NCBI GenBank assembly: GCA_965198895.1
Contig: OZ240676.1
Coordinates: forward strand, 1 to 64,000
Direction: 5' to 3'
From: LMUY01 sp965198895
GTDB taxonomy: Bacteria; Pseudomonadota; Alphaproteobacteria; Acetobacterales; Acetobacteraceae
Length of the DNA: 64,000 nucleotides
This document shows positions 34,701 to 42,664 of the stretch, piece after piece. The notes beneath the pieces were generated by a model. It worked only from the letters and a program-made list of their open reading frames with translations. It ran no database searches and was not told the DNA's origin. A program made the position numbers and the translations under genes. The stretch's first letter is position 1, and every line of letters begins with the position of its first letter.

Positions 34701-35561
34701 CTACGTGTCGGCTTCTGCTGTTTGCATGGTGGCTTCGTAGGCCATGGGCGAGCGGTAACCCAGGGCCGAGTGCAGCCTGACCGGGTTGTACCAGCCCTCG
34801 ATGTAGCTGAAGCAGGCCATCTTCGCCTCGGCCTGGGAGGCAAACCGGCGGCGGCTTAGCAACTCGGCTTCCAAGGTCGAGAAGAAGCTTTCTGCCATCG
34901 CGTTATCGTAGGCGTCGCCGACCGATCCCATCGATGGCCGCACTCCAGCTTCAGCGCAGCGCTTGCCAAACGATACGGATGTGTATTGGCTTCCCTGGTC
35001 GCTGTGATGGATCACGTCCTTCGGCCGACGCTGCCCAACTGCCGCCTCCATCGCGGCCAGCACCAGCTCGGTCCGCAGATGGTTGGCCATCGACCAGCCG
35101 ACGATCTTGCGGCTCCACGCGTCCAGAACCACGGCCAGATACAGGAACCCGGTCGCTGTCGGCACATAGGTGATGTCGGCGACCCAGAGCTGGTTCGGCC
35201 CGGACGCGCTGAAGTTGCGGTCCACCAAGTCCGGCGCCGGTCGTGCCTCCTGGTCGCGCCGGGTCGTCACCGGCCCGCCATACCGGTGACTGGCACCGAC
35301 CAAGCCAGCCTGCCGCATCAGCCGCGCAATCCGTTTGCGGCCGTGCTGCTCGCCATGCCCTTGCAGTTCGGCATGGACGCGGGGCGCTCCATACGTCTGG
35401 CGCGAGCTGGCGTGCACCGTGCGCACTCGCTTCAGCAACGCCGCGTCAGCCGCGGCATGGACCGACGGAGAGCGGTTAATCCAGGCGTAGTAGCCCGCCT
35501 TGGACACGCCGAGCACGCGCGACATGGTGGCAATTGGGAAGCAGGCCTGGTTGGCGCTCAT
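34701..35561 (-). CDS. IS3-family transposase OrfB (DDE integrase core)
   Basis: A 286-residue catalytic half of an IS3-type transposase. The N-terminal HTH_21-like region (SRVLGVSKAGYYAWINR) is followed by the rve integrase core with the DDE acidic residues: WVADITYVPT (first Asp), HHSDQGSQYTS (second Asp) and NAMAESFFSTLEAELL (Glu). It ends at the IS3-typical SALGYRSPMAYE. The ATG overlaps the orfA stop as ATGA, so expression by reinitiation or frameshift is possible. Confidence 0.93.
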   Translation of the reverse strand: MSANQACFPIATMSRVLGVSKAGYYAWINRSPSVHAAADAALLKRVRTVHASSRQTYGAPRVHAELQGHGEQHGRKRIARLMRQAGLVGASHRYGGPVTTRRDQEARPAPDLVDRNFSASGPNQLWVADITYVPTATGFLYLAVVLDAWSRKIVGWSMANHLRTELVLAAMEAAVGQRRPKDVIHHSDQGSQYTSVSFGKRCAEAGVRPSMGSVGDAYDNAMAESFFSTLEAELLSRRRFASQAEAKMACFSYIEGWYNPVRLHSALGYRSPMAYEATMQTAEADT

Positions 35562-35917
35562 GAACCGGAAGAGCCCGACGGCACCGCGCCGGTCTCCCGT
35601 GCAAACCAGGCCGCGGCTTTTGACAAGATATCCCGCTCCACCCGGAGCTGCTTGTTCTCACGCCGCAAACGCGCCAACTCATCTCGTTCAGACGCCGCTA
35701 AACCAGCGACCACCTCCTCCCGTCGGCCCTCTTGCTTGTCGGCCGCAGCCGCCCACGCGCCGATCGACTGCGCAGTGGGCTCAAACTCCCGGGCGAGATC
35801 CTCGGGAGATCGTCCAGCACGAACCAGGTCAACCATCTGGCGGCGGAACTCAGGCGAATACGGCGGACGCGTCTTGGGCATCAGGAGCACCTCTGGTGAA
35901 AGCTTCAGGGTGTCCAC
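35558..35917 (-). CDS. IS3-family transposase OrfA (HTH_Tnp_1)
   Basis: A 119-residue DNA-binding half. YSPEFRRQMVDLVRAGRSPE starts the helix-turn-helix, and a leucine-zipper-like coiled coil follows (ERDELARLRRENKQLRVERD), as in IS3-family OrfA proteins. The true start may be the internal ATG (MPKTRPPYSPEF, at about 35881), because the first codons run into the terminal inverted repeat. Confidence 0.9.
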   Translation of the reverse strand: MDTLKLSPEVLLMPKTRPPYSPEFRRQMVDLVRAGRSPEDLAREFEPTAQSIGAWAAAADKQEGRREEVVAGLAASERDELARLRRENKQLRVERDILSKAAAWFARETGAVPSGSSGS

Positions 35918-35943
35918 GAAACCGGGTCAATCCCAGACCTCTA

Positions 35944-37089
35944 GTGGATAACACCTGACGGAAGAGTCCCGTGGAGGATTCCCGTTGATCGCGCGTCATG
36001 CGAGTCTACGGCATGCGCACCGGGATCGCCATCAGCCTTAGCTCCTCCGATCACATCCGTTTGGCTGAGATAGTGGCCGATCGGAATAGTCCACAGAAGC
36101 ACGTATGGCGTGCGCAAATCGTGCTGCTGTCCGCTCAGGGCGTCGGAACTAACGAGATCATGCGCGCCACGGGCAAAGCCAAGACCTGCATATGGCGGTG
36201 GCAGCAGCGCTTCATGGAAGCGGGCACGGACGGATTGCTGGTCGACAAGACGCGCCCGTCGCGCATCCCGCCGCTCGGCGACGCGCTCACTGAGCGCGTG
36301 GTGGCGCTGACGTTGAGCGAGCCGCCGGGTGAAGTCACGCACTGGACGGCGGCGGCCGTCGCCACGATCTGCGCAATCGGCATCAGTTCGGTGCATCGCA
36401 TCTGGCGCAGCCATGGCTTGCGGCCACATCAAATACGACAATTCAAGCTGTCCAACGATCCGCAGTTCGCCGCCAAAGTGCGCGATATCGTCGGCCTCTA
36501 CGTCAATCCGCCGGAGCATGCCGTCGTGCTGTCCGTGGACGAGAAAAGTCAGATCCAAGCACTCGACCGAACCCAGCCAGGCCTGCCCCTGAAGAAAGGG
36601 CGATGCGGCACCATGACCCACGACTATAAAAGGAACGGCACCACCACCCTGTTCGCCGCCTTCAACGTGCTCGAAGGCAACGTCATCGGCCGGTGTATGC
36701 AGCGCCACACCCACCAGGAGTTCATCCGTTTTCTGAACGTCGTCGAGAACCAGGTTCCGGCCAACAAGCAGGTCCACGTCGTGCTCGACAACTATGCAAC
36801 ACACAAACATCCCAAGGTCATTGAGTGGCTTGGTCGGCACGAGCGCTTCACCTTCCACTTCACGCCCACGTCGGCATCCTGGATCAACGCCGTCGAGGGC
36901 TTCTTCGCCAAGCTGACCAGGCGCAGGCTCAAACGCGGCGTGTTCCACTCCATCGTTGCCCTGCAAGCTGCCATCAACCGCTTCGTCAAAGACGCGAACC
37001 AGAACCCGAAGCCCTTCCAATGGACAAAGGACCCCGACGAAATCATCGCCGCCGTCAGGCGCGGGCACCAAGCGTTAGATTCGCACCAC
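35944..37089 (+). mobile_element. IS630-family insertion sequence, complete
   Basis: A 1146-bp element with GTGG/CCAC ends and weak further inverted-repeat similarity. It is flanked by TA duplications (35942-35943, 37090-37091) inside CTAG, the preferred IS630 target. It lies only 8 bases from the IS3-family element. It carries one transposase gene, whose stop codon is formed by the flanking TA plus the host G. The base composition is visibly less GC-rich than the host genes. Confidence 0.9.
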
Positions 37090-37092
37090 TAG
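35998..37092 (+). CDS. IS630-family transposase
   Basis: A 364-residue Tc1/mariner-like DDE transposase. N-terminal helix-turn-helix domains (VWRAQIVLLSAQGVGTNEIM, KTCIWRWQQRF) are followed by the catalytic residues in VVLSVDEKSQIQALDR (Asp), VHVVLDNYATHKHPKV (Asp) and TPTSASWINAVEGFF (final acidic residue). A later ATG (MRTGIAISLSSS, 36013) may be the real start. The reading frame is intact. The TAG stop at 37090-37092 lies just beyond the element's end. Confidence 0.93.
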   Translation: MRVYGMRTGIAISLSSSDHIRLAEIVADRNSPQKHVWRAQIVLLSAQGVGTNEIMRATGKAKTCIWRWQQRFMEAGTDGLLVDKTRPSRIPPLGDALTERVVALTLSEPPGEVTHWTAAAVATICAIGISSVHRIWRSHGLRPHQIRQFKLSNDPQFAAKVRDIVGLYVNPPEHAVVLSVDEKSQIQALDRTQPGLPLKKGRCGTMTHDYKRNGTTTLFAAFNVLEGNVIGRCMQRHTHQEFIRFLNVVENQVPANKQVHVVLDNYATHKHPKVIEWLGRHERFTFHFTPTSASWINAVEGFFAKLTRRRLKRGVFHSIVALQAAINRFVKDANQNPKPFQWTKDPDEIIAAVRRGHQALDSHH

Positions 37093-37116
37093 CATGCGCG
37101 CGTCGTAGCTTCCGCG

Positions 37117-37740
37117 TCAGGCATCCTCCTGATCTGCGAAAACCGGGCTCTCTGATTTGCCCGGCGGCGCAATCTCCGGCGCAAGGCCAATCGCCGACAA
37201 GATACCCAGGAGCTGGTTCTGTGACCGTGCTCCGGCTTTGGCTCGGATCCGCTTGGCCTGGCTTCGGACGGTTTCCGCCTCGACACCGTGCTGGTCCGCG
37301 ATCGCACTCAAGCCAAGGCCCGAGAGCATCGCGGAGGCGACCCTCGCCTCGGCACGGGTCAGCCCGAGGACGCTGCGCATTCGATCGGTGGAGGGGATCG
37401 GCCGGGCCGTCAAATCCGTCAGCCTCGCCACGACACGGCCGTTGCCGAGGCGGTGCAGGTCCAGCAGAACGACCGGAAAGCCCTCCCGGCTGCGCAGGCA
37501 CAGGCTCCCGGTCGGGTCTGCAACGGACAGCTTGGCCATAGCGTCCTGAACGAACTTGTCCTCGTCCTTACGCCTCGCATGCAGCGTCGAATCCCGAAGG
37601 CACAGTACGGCTTGCTGGGCGAAAAGCCGCTCCGCCGCGGCGTTACCGTGGAGAACGCGCCCCGCGCGATCCAGCAGCAGGAGGCATGCGGGCGATAATC
37701 CCAGCAAGCTGGCGAGTTCATCGGCGGTAATGGGCGTCAT
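37117..37740 (-). CDS. LuxR-type transcriptional regulator with PAS-like N-terminal domain
   Basis: A 207-residue regulator. The N-terminal half has PAS-like features (LLLLDRAGRVLHGNAAAERLF at its start, VVLLDLHRLGNGRVV later). The C-terminal LuxR/GerE helix-turn-helix reads LTRAEARVASAMLSGLGLSA and ETVRSQAKRIRAKAGARSQ. Removing both insertion sequences places its stop about 40 bases before the M23 peptidase start on the same strand, so the two were probably one transcription unit. Signal unknown. Confidence 0.87.
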   Translation of the reverse strand: MTPITADELASLLGLSPACLLLLDRAGRVLHGNAAAERLFAQQAVLCLRDSTLHARRKDEDKFVQDAMAKLSVADPTGSLCLRSREGFPVVLLDLHRLGNGRVVARLTDLTARPIPSTDRMRSVLGLTRAEARVASAMLSGLGLSAIADQHGVEAETVRSQAKRIRAKAGARSQNQLLGILSAIGLAPEIAPPGKSESPVFADQEDA

Positions 37741-37852
37741 TTCCGTCGACTGTACCCGCTTCGGGGGACGCGGGAGAAGTTTCTTATCTCGTAGTTAACC
37801 ATCACGGCCGAGGATGGTCCGCCGGGTCGCAACGCGTTGGGGGGTGTTAGGC

Positions 37853-38644
37853 ATGCCGCCGGGTTTTGGAATACTCGACACCCTCCTGGTCTCGCTGCCG
37901 ATTTTCCTCGCCATCCTCGGGCTGATCCGGGGCGCGCCGGTCGAGTTGGCGTCGTGCCTCGGCTGCATCGCCGGCGTTGCGGCGGCTTGGGCGGTCAGCA
38001 CGGTTCCCTTCGTGCATGATTTGGGGCAGCCGGCCAGCCCGCTGATCGCGCTCGCCAGCGGGGTGATTGCCTGGCGTTTGATGCGGGGGATCTCCGACCG
38101 GTTCGGCTTCGACACGCGCTGGTGCGATCTTGGGCGGTTGTTCGACTCGTTCGCCGGGTTCTCCATGGGTGCATTGCGGGGCGTGGCGCTGGTCTCTGCC
38201 GGCTGCCTCGCCTACGCCGTGGTCTTGGTGCCGCTCGGGCTTGCCAATCCGCTCGATACTGTTGCCTACCCCGTGTTCCTGTCGGTGGGCTCGCAAGTGA
38301 CGAGCGCCGTGATCGCAAAGCTCGAGCCGCTGACGGCGACCCCCGGCGATACCGTCGGGCCGCAAAGCTTTGCCAGCGTCCCGTTGCCGCTACTGATGCC
38401 GCAGATCCCCAATACGGAGCCGCCGGCGGCAGCAGTCCCGGGTGCGGCACTCGCCTCGTTGATCCAGGCCGTGGCGCCGTCGGCCGTCGCCGCGACCATG
38501 CTGCCACCAGCGCGCGCCGTGCCGATGCCGGCCTATCATCCGGACATTCCCGTCCGCCAAGTGCCGGTGAGCCTGATCGAGACCCACCACAATCTCCTTC
38601 ACCCCCGAGGGATCGGCTCCGTCAGGCATACCGTACGCCGCTGA
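37853..38644 (+). CDS. CvpA-like integral membrane protein
   Basis: A 263-residue protein with four N-terminal membrane segments over about residues 5-140, in the CvpA pattern: GILDTLLVSLPIFLAILGLI, ELASCLGCIAGVAAAWAVS and the small-residue helix GFSMGALRGVALVSAGCLAY. A long Pro/Ala-rich, probably disordered tail follows (about 170-263). The ATG at 37853 is chosen for the G-rich Shine-Dalgarno just upstream; an in-frame start 39 bases earlier exists. CvpA relatives affect colicin V production and envelope function. The tail is unusual for the family. Confidence in the family is moderate. Confidence 0.65.
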   Translation: MPPGFGILDTLLVSLPIFLAILGLIRGAPVELASCLGCIAGVAAAWAVSTVPFVHDLGQPASPLIALASGVIAWRLMRGISDRFGFDTRWCDLGRLFDSFAGFSMGALRGVALVSAGCLAYAVVLVPLGLANPLDTVAYPVFLSVGSQVTSAVIAKLEPLTATPGDTVGPQSFASVPLPLLMPQIPNTEPPAAAVPGAALASLIQAVAPSAVAATMLPPARAVPMPAYHPDIPVRQVPVSLIETHHNLLHPRGIGSVRHTVRR

Positions 38645-38684
38645 CAATACCAGCAGCCTCAAGCACTGACCCTCGTCTCACCTT

Positions 38685-38775
38685 GTAGGATGCAAAGCGC
38701 TTTGGCATTGCATCAGGCAAACGCGCTGATCATCGCGACGTGAAGGTGCAATCCTCCAAGCGGATTGCACCCTAC
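38685..38775. repeat. REPIN-like inverted doublet, GTAGGATGCAAAGC family
   Basis: A 91-base composite. The left palindrome GTAGGATGCAAAGCGCTTTG continues GCATTGCATC. A 30-base spacer follows, then the right palindrome GGTGCAATCC...GGATTGCACCCTAC. The outer ends GTAGG and CCTAC are inverted. It is the second copy of the structure at 23593-23685 and occupies about half of the 187-base gap between the CvpA-like and lipoprotein genes. I see nothing else there apart from a Shine-Dalgarno. Confidence 0.8.
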
Positions 38776-38831
38776 GCCCTGACAGGCAAAGCCGTTTTCT
38801 CAGGGTGCCGATTGCGCGCTAAGGAGTGGGC

Positions 38832-39350
38832 ATGCGCACCTCCTGCACGCCCAAGCTCTGTATCCTCCTAATCGCCAGCCTGCTGACGGCATGCGGGGTC
38901 CAGGGACCGCCCGAGTCCAAGGGCGTCTACCCGGTCGTCGACATGCACGCCGATCTCGGCAACTTCGGCGGGACGGCCGTTCTCGCCGCCCCCGCCGGCT
39001 GGATCCCGAAACCGACGGTGACGACGCCCACCTTCCCGGTGCCAGCGCCGGCGCTGTACGCCGCGATGCAGGACATCGTCGCCGCCCTGCCCCGGACCTG
39101 GCTGGTGAGCGCGCATCCCGACGAGCATCAGGCCTCCTACATCGTGCGGAGCCGCGCGATGAACCTCCCGGATATCGTCATCGTGCAGGCGGTGCCGGTC
39201 GGCGATGCGTCGAGCCAGGCGGTGATATTCTCGCACAGCCGATGGGACGTGAACCCGTTCAGCGACGTGAACCAGGAGCGCGTGCAGCGCGTGATCAGGG
39301 CCCTGACCGTCCGATTCGGGTCCGTGGCGCCTGGGAAGTCGCAAAGTTGA
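38832..39350 (+). CDS. Lipoprotein resembling DUF1499
   Basis: A 172-residue probable lipoprotein. The signal peptide ends in the lipobox LLTAC with C21 as the lipidated residue. The mature part includes ALPRTWLVSAHPDEHQASYI, IVRSRAMNLPDIVIVQAV, HSRWDVNPFSDVNQERVQRV and a terminal IRALTVRF. This pattern resembles DUF1499 proteins, whose function is unknown. AAGGAG lies six bases before the ATG. It would be anchored in the envelope. Confidence 0.7.
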   Translation: MRTSCTPKLCILLIASLLTACGVQGPPESKGVYPVVDMHADLGNFGGTAVLAAPAGWIPKPTVTTPTFPVPAPALYAAMQDIVAALPRTWLVSAHPDEHQASYIVRSRAMNLPDIVIVQAVPVGDASSQAVIFSHSRWDVNPFSDVNQERVQRVIRALTVRFGSVAPGKSQS

Positions 39351-39457
39351 AGGCTTTCTATTAACATGGGTTAGTTTGCGCCGTCTTGCTGAAGGACGTG
39401 CCTTGCTGAAGCATCGGGGCCGCGCACATCAGCGCCGGTAAACGTCGGAGGCAGCTC

Positions 39458-40333
39458 TTGGCAGAGACAGAATTCCCGCTGGCCGGCGGCGTGGCCGTCG
39501 TCACCGGTGCGGCCGGCGGAATCGGACGTGCCTTGGCGCTGAACCTGGCTCGTCGCGGCTGCGCCCTCGCCCTTGTCGACCGTGACGAGGCCGGCCTGAC
39601 CGCGACGGCGGAGGTCGCCCGGCAGGCAGGGCCTATCGTGAGCGAGCATCTGATGGATTTGGCGGACACTGCGGCCATCGCCGGCCTGCCCGAAGCTGTG
39701 TTGTCGCAGCACCGGCGCGTCAACCTGCTGGTCAACAACGCCGGCGTTGCCCTGATGGGGGACTTCCTGCAGACGAGCAGCGCGGATTTCGACTGGCTGT
39801 TCGCCATCAACTTCACCGCCGCCGTGCATGCGACCCGCGCCTTCCTCCCCCACCTGCTGCGGCAACCGGCGTCCCAGATCGTGAACCTGTCCTCGTTGTT
39901 CGGCCTCGTCGCACCGCCCGGCCAGTCCGCCTACGCCGCGGCGAAATTCGCACTCCGGGGCTTCAGCGAGGCCCTCGGCCACGAACTGGAAGCGAGCAGT
40001 GTTGGCGTTACCGTCGTGCACCCCGGCGGCGTTGCGACCAACATCGCCCGCAACGCCAAGGTCAGCGCCGACATCGAGCCGGAAGACGCCCGCAAAGCTC
40101 TCAGCCGGTTCAGCAGGAGCCTGGTCACCATGCCCGAAGCGGCCGCCGCCCGGATCGTGGAGGGCATCCTGCGCCGCGACACCCGGATCCTGATCGGCCG
40201 GGACGCGCGGGTGTTGGACATCGTGCAACGCCTTGCTCCGGTCGGCTATTATGCCCTGCTGCGAAAGCGCATGTCGCAGCGACCCGCCTCCTCTACTAGG
40301 ACAACGCAATGGCAAGCTGGCAGTCCCACCTGA
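39458..40333 (+). CDS. Short-chain dehydrogenase/reductase
   Basis: A 291-residue NAD(P)-dependent oxidoreductase. The Rossmann motif TGAAGGIG is at 16-23, NNAG at about 93-96, and the catalytic triad is S145, Y159 and K163 (SAYAAAKFAL). The start is TTG with a strong GGAGG seven bases upstream. It heads a four-gene unit with an HSL-type hydrolase, an M20 amidohydrolase and a nitroreductase, and overlaps the hydrolase gene by 25 bases. Substrate unknown. Confidence 0.9.
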   Translation: MAETEFPLAGGVAVVTGAAGGIGRALALNLARRGCALALVDRDEAGLTATAEVARQAGPIVSEHLMDLADTAAIAGLPEAVLSQHRRVNLLVNNAGVALMGDFLQTSSADFDWLFAINFTAAVHATRAFLPHLLRQPASQIVNLSSLFGLVAPPGQSAYAAAKFALRGFSEALGHELEASSVGVTVVHPGGVATNIARNAKVSADIEPEDARKALSRFSRSLVTMPEAAAARIVEGILRRDTRILIGRDARVLDIVQRLAPVGYYALLRKRMSQRPASSTRTTQWQAGSPT

Positions 40334-41217
40334 TCGTTCTGCTGCTGAAACTCCGCGTGAAGCGCAAGCTGAATACGCAGACCGACGTGACGGCAGCGCG
40401 GGCGACGCTGAGCGCCATCAAGCACAAGGTCCCGGGCTCGGTCCGTGCGTCCAACCGGACGGTCGGCGGCATCGCGGGGGAGTGGCTAAGCCCGGTCGCC
40501 GGCAGCACCGCCGGAACACTGCTGTATTTGCATGGTGGCGGATATTTCGCGTGCTCGCCGCAGACCCACCGGCCGATTACCACGGGGTTCGCCCGGCGCG
40601 GGCTCGAAGTGTTCGCCCCGGATTACCGGCTTGCCCCGGAGCATCCCTTCCCGGCCGCGATCGAGGACGCCGTGGCGAGCTATCGCGGCCTGCGCGCGAG
40701 CGGCATCCCGGCGAACAGCCTGACGATCGCCGGCGATTCCGCAGGCGGGGGGCTCGCACTGGCGACCTTGCTGTCGCTACGCGATGCCGGCGATGAATTG
40801 CCAGCCGCCTGCGTGTTGTTCTCGCCCTGGACCGACCTGGCTGCGACCGGCGAGTCGTTGCGCACCAACACCAGCCGCGATGCCATGTTCGACGGCACCG
40901 GCATGGACCGCGCGATCATGCCCTATCTGGCCGGCGCGGACCCGCGCAACCCGCTCGCCTCGCCGCTCTATGCCGAGCTGCACGGCCTGCCCCCGACCCT
41001 GATCCATGCCGGCACCTACGAGGTGCTGCTCGACGACAGCCGCCGGTTGGCCGAACGCGCCCGCGAGGCCGGCACCGAGGTCGAGTTGCAGACCTGGCCG
41101 GTCGTGCCGCATGTATGGCAATTGTTCCGGATGCCCGAAAGCGTCCAGTCTATGGACGCCGCCGCAGCCTTCCTGAAGGCCAAGCTCGCCCACCACGACG
41201 AGCGACTGGCCGCCTGA
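40309..41217 (+). CDS. Alpha/beta hydrolase, hormone-sensitive-lipase family
   Basis: A 302-residue esterase. The oxyanion-hole motif HGGG is at 75-78, the nucleophile S144 is in GDSAGG (142-147), PDYRLAPEHPFPAA is typical of the HSL family, and the catalytic histidine is probably in VVPHVWQLF. No signal peptide is evident. It overlaps the SDR gene by 25 bases and is followed after 16 bases by the M20 gene, so it is co-transcribed. Short-chain esterase activity is expected; the natural substrate is unknown. Confidence 0.92.
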   Translation: MASWQSHLIVLLLKLRVKRKLNTQTDVTAARATLSAIKHKVPGSVRASNRTVGGIAGEWLSPVAGSTAGTLLYLHGGGYFACSPQTHRPITTGFARRGLEVFAPDYRLAPEHPFPAAIEDAVASYRGLRASGIPANSLTIAGDSAGGGLALATLLSLRDAGDELPAACVLFSPWTDLAATGESLRTNTSRDAMFDGTGMDRAIMPYLAGADPRNPLASPLYAELHGLPPTLIHAGTYEVLLDDSRRLAERAREAGTEVELQTWPVVPHVWQLFRMPESVQSMDAAAAFLKAKLAHHDERLAA

Positions 41218-41233
41218 GTTTAGGAGAGACATC

Positions 41234-42664
41234 ATGCAGAACGCCGAACCGATTTGGACCCTGGTCGATGCCAAGCGCGATGCGCTGATCGCTCTGTCGG
41301 ACCGCGTCTGGGGCATGCCGGAGACCTGCTACACCGAGAAGCGGTCGGTCGCCGAGCACATTGCCGAGTTGCACCGGCAGGGCTTCCAGGTCACCGAGAA
41401 TATCGCCGACATCCCGACCGCCGTGATGGGCGAGGCAGGCGAAGGCGGCCCGGTGATCGCCATTCTCGGCGAGTACGATGCGCTGCCCGGACTCAGCCAG
41501 GAGGCCGGGGTTGCCGAGCACCGCCCGATCCCGGGCAACGGCAACGGGCATGGGTGCGGCCACAACCTGCTAGGGTCCGCCGCCATGCTGGCCGCCACCG
41601 CCGTGAAGGACTGGCTGGCGCAGACCGGCACGCCGGGCCGCGTACGGTACTATGGCTGCCCGGCCGAGGAAGGCGGCGCCGCCAAGGCGTTCATGGTCCG
41701 CGCCGGCGCGTTCGACGACGTGGACATCGCCATAACGTGGCATCCGAACGCCTTCAACGAGGTCGCCCCGGCGCTCGCCTTGGCCAACACGCGGGTCGAC
41801 TTCGCGTTCCGCGGCCGTGCCTCACACGCCGCCGCCGCACCGCATCTCGGCCGCTCGGCGCTGGACGCGGTGGAGCTGATGAATGTCGGCGTGAACTATA
41901 TGCGCGAGCACATGCCGTCCGACGCGCGCATCCACTACGCCATGATCGACGGCGGCGGCATCGCCCCCAACGTGGTGCAGGCCAAGGCCCGCGTGCGCTA
42001 CTCGGTCCGCTCCGCCGACCTGCCGACCATGCTGGTGCTGCTGGAGCGGGTGAAAAATGTGGCCCGCGGTGCCGCGCTGATGACGGAGACGGAGGTGGAC
42101 ATCCACGTGCTCGCCGCCGTGTCCAACCTGGTGGACAACCCCACCCTGGAACACGCGATGTATGACGCAATGGTCCGCCTCGGCCCGCCCGCCTGGGACG
42201 ACGCCGACCGCGCCTTCGCCAAGCAGATCCAGGGCACGCTGTCGGCGGAGGACCTGAGCACCGCCTACACCCGCGCCGGCGTGAAGCCGAAGCCAGAGGC
42301 ACCGCTGCACGACGCGATCGTACCGATGGACACGGTGCGCAAGCCGATGATCGGCTCCACCGACGTGGGCGACGTGAGCTGGGTGGTGCCGACGGTGCAG
42401 GCGCACGCCGCGACCTATGCCGTGGGCACGCCGGGCCACTCGTGGCAGCTGACCGCGCAGGGCAAGAACCCGGCCGCGCACAAGGGGCTGACCTTCGTGG
42501 CCAAGGTGATGGCGGCGACGGCGGTCAGCGCGATCGAGAACCCGGCGTTGATCCAGCGCGCCAAGGCCGACCTTGCCGAGCGCACAGCCGCCACCCCGTA
42601 TCAGAGCCCGGTGCCGGCGGGTGTCGAGCCACCGATCGCCGCGATGTCGATGGTTGCCGCTTGA
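41234..42664 (+). CDS. M20-family amidohydrolase, AbgB-like
   Basis: A 476-residue zinc-dependent M20 peptidase/amidohydrolase. Visible are the metal-binding segment NGNGHGCGHNLLGSAAM, GCPAEEGGAAKAFMVRAGAF, and the dimerisation-domain start VDFAFRGRASHAAAAPHLG. These match aminobenzoyl-glutamate hydrolase subunit B and related aminoacyl hydrolases. TAGGAGAG precedes the ATG. The stop overlaps the nitroreductase start (TGATG). Together with the hydrolase and SDR it suggests breakdown of an amide- or ester-linked compound. Confidence 0.9.
   Translation: MQNAEPIWTLVDAKRDALIALSDRVWGMPETCYTEKRSVAEHIAELHRQGFQVTENIADIPTAVMGEAGEGGPVIAILGEYDALPGLSQEAGVAEHRPIPGNGNGHGCGHNLLGSAAMLAATAVKDWLAQTGTPGRVRYYGCPAEEGGAAKAFMVRAGAFDDVDIAITWHPNAFNEVAPALALANTRVDFAFRGRASHAAAAPHLGRSALDAVELMNVGVNYMREHMPSDARIHYAMIDGGGIAPNVVQAKARVRYSVRSADLPTMLVLLERVKNVARGAALMTETEVDIHVLAAVSNLVDNPTLEHAMYDAMVRLGPPAWDDADRAFAKQIQGTLSAEDLSTAYTRAGVKPKPEAPLHDAIVPMDTVRKPMIGSTDVGDVSWVVPTVQAHAATYAVGTPGHSWQLTAQGKNPAAHKGLTFVAKVMAATAVSAIENPALIQRAKADLAERTAATPYQSPVPAGVEPPIAAMSMVAA

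Larger units (their letters stand above)
34659..35935 (-). mobile_element. IS3-family insertion sequence, complete
   Basis: A 1277-bp element bounded by imperfect inverted repeats 34659-34682 (TGGGGTTGCCCCGTTCTCGT...) and 35912-35935, matching at about 20 of 24 positions with TG...CA ends. A 3-bp target duplication GAC is at 34656-34658 and 35936-35938. It carries orfA and orfB on the minus strand. It looks intact and potentially mobile. Confidence 0.92.

Noticed and set aside
35558..35561. Programmed frameshift between IS3 orfA and orfB
   Set aside because: The genes overlap as ATGA and I see no clear slippery A6G-type stretch, so reinitiation is at least as likely.
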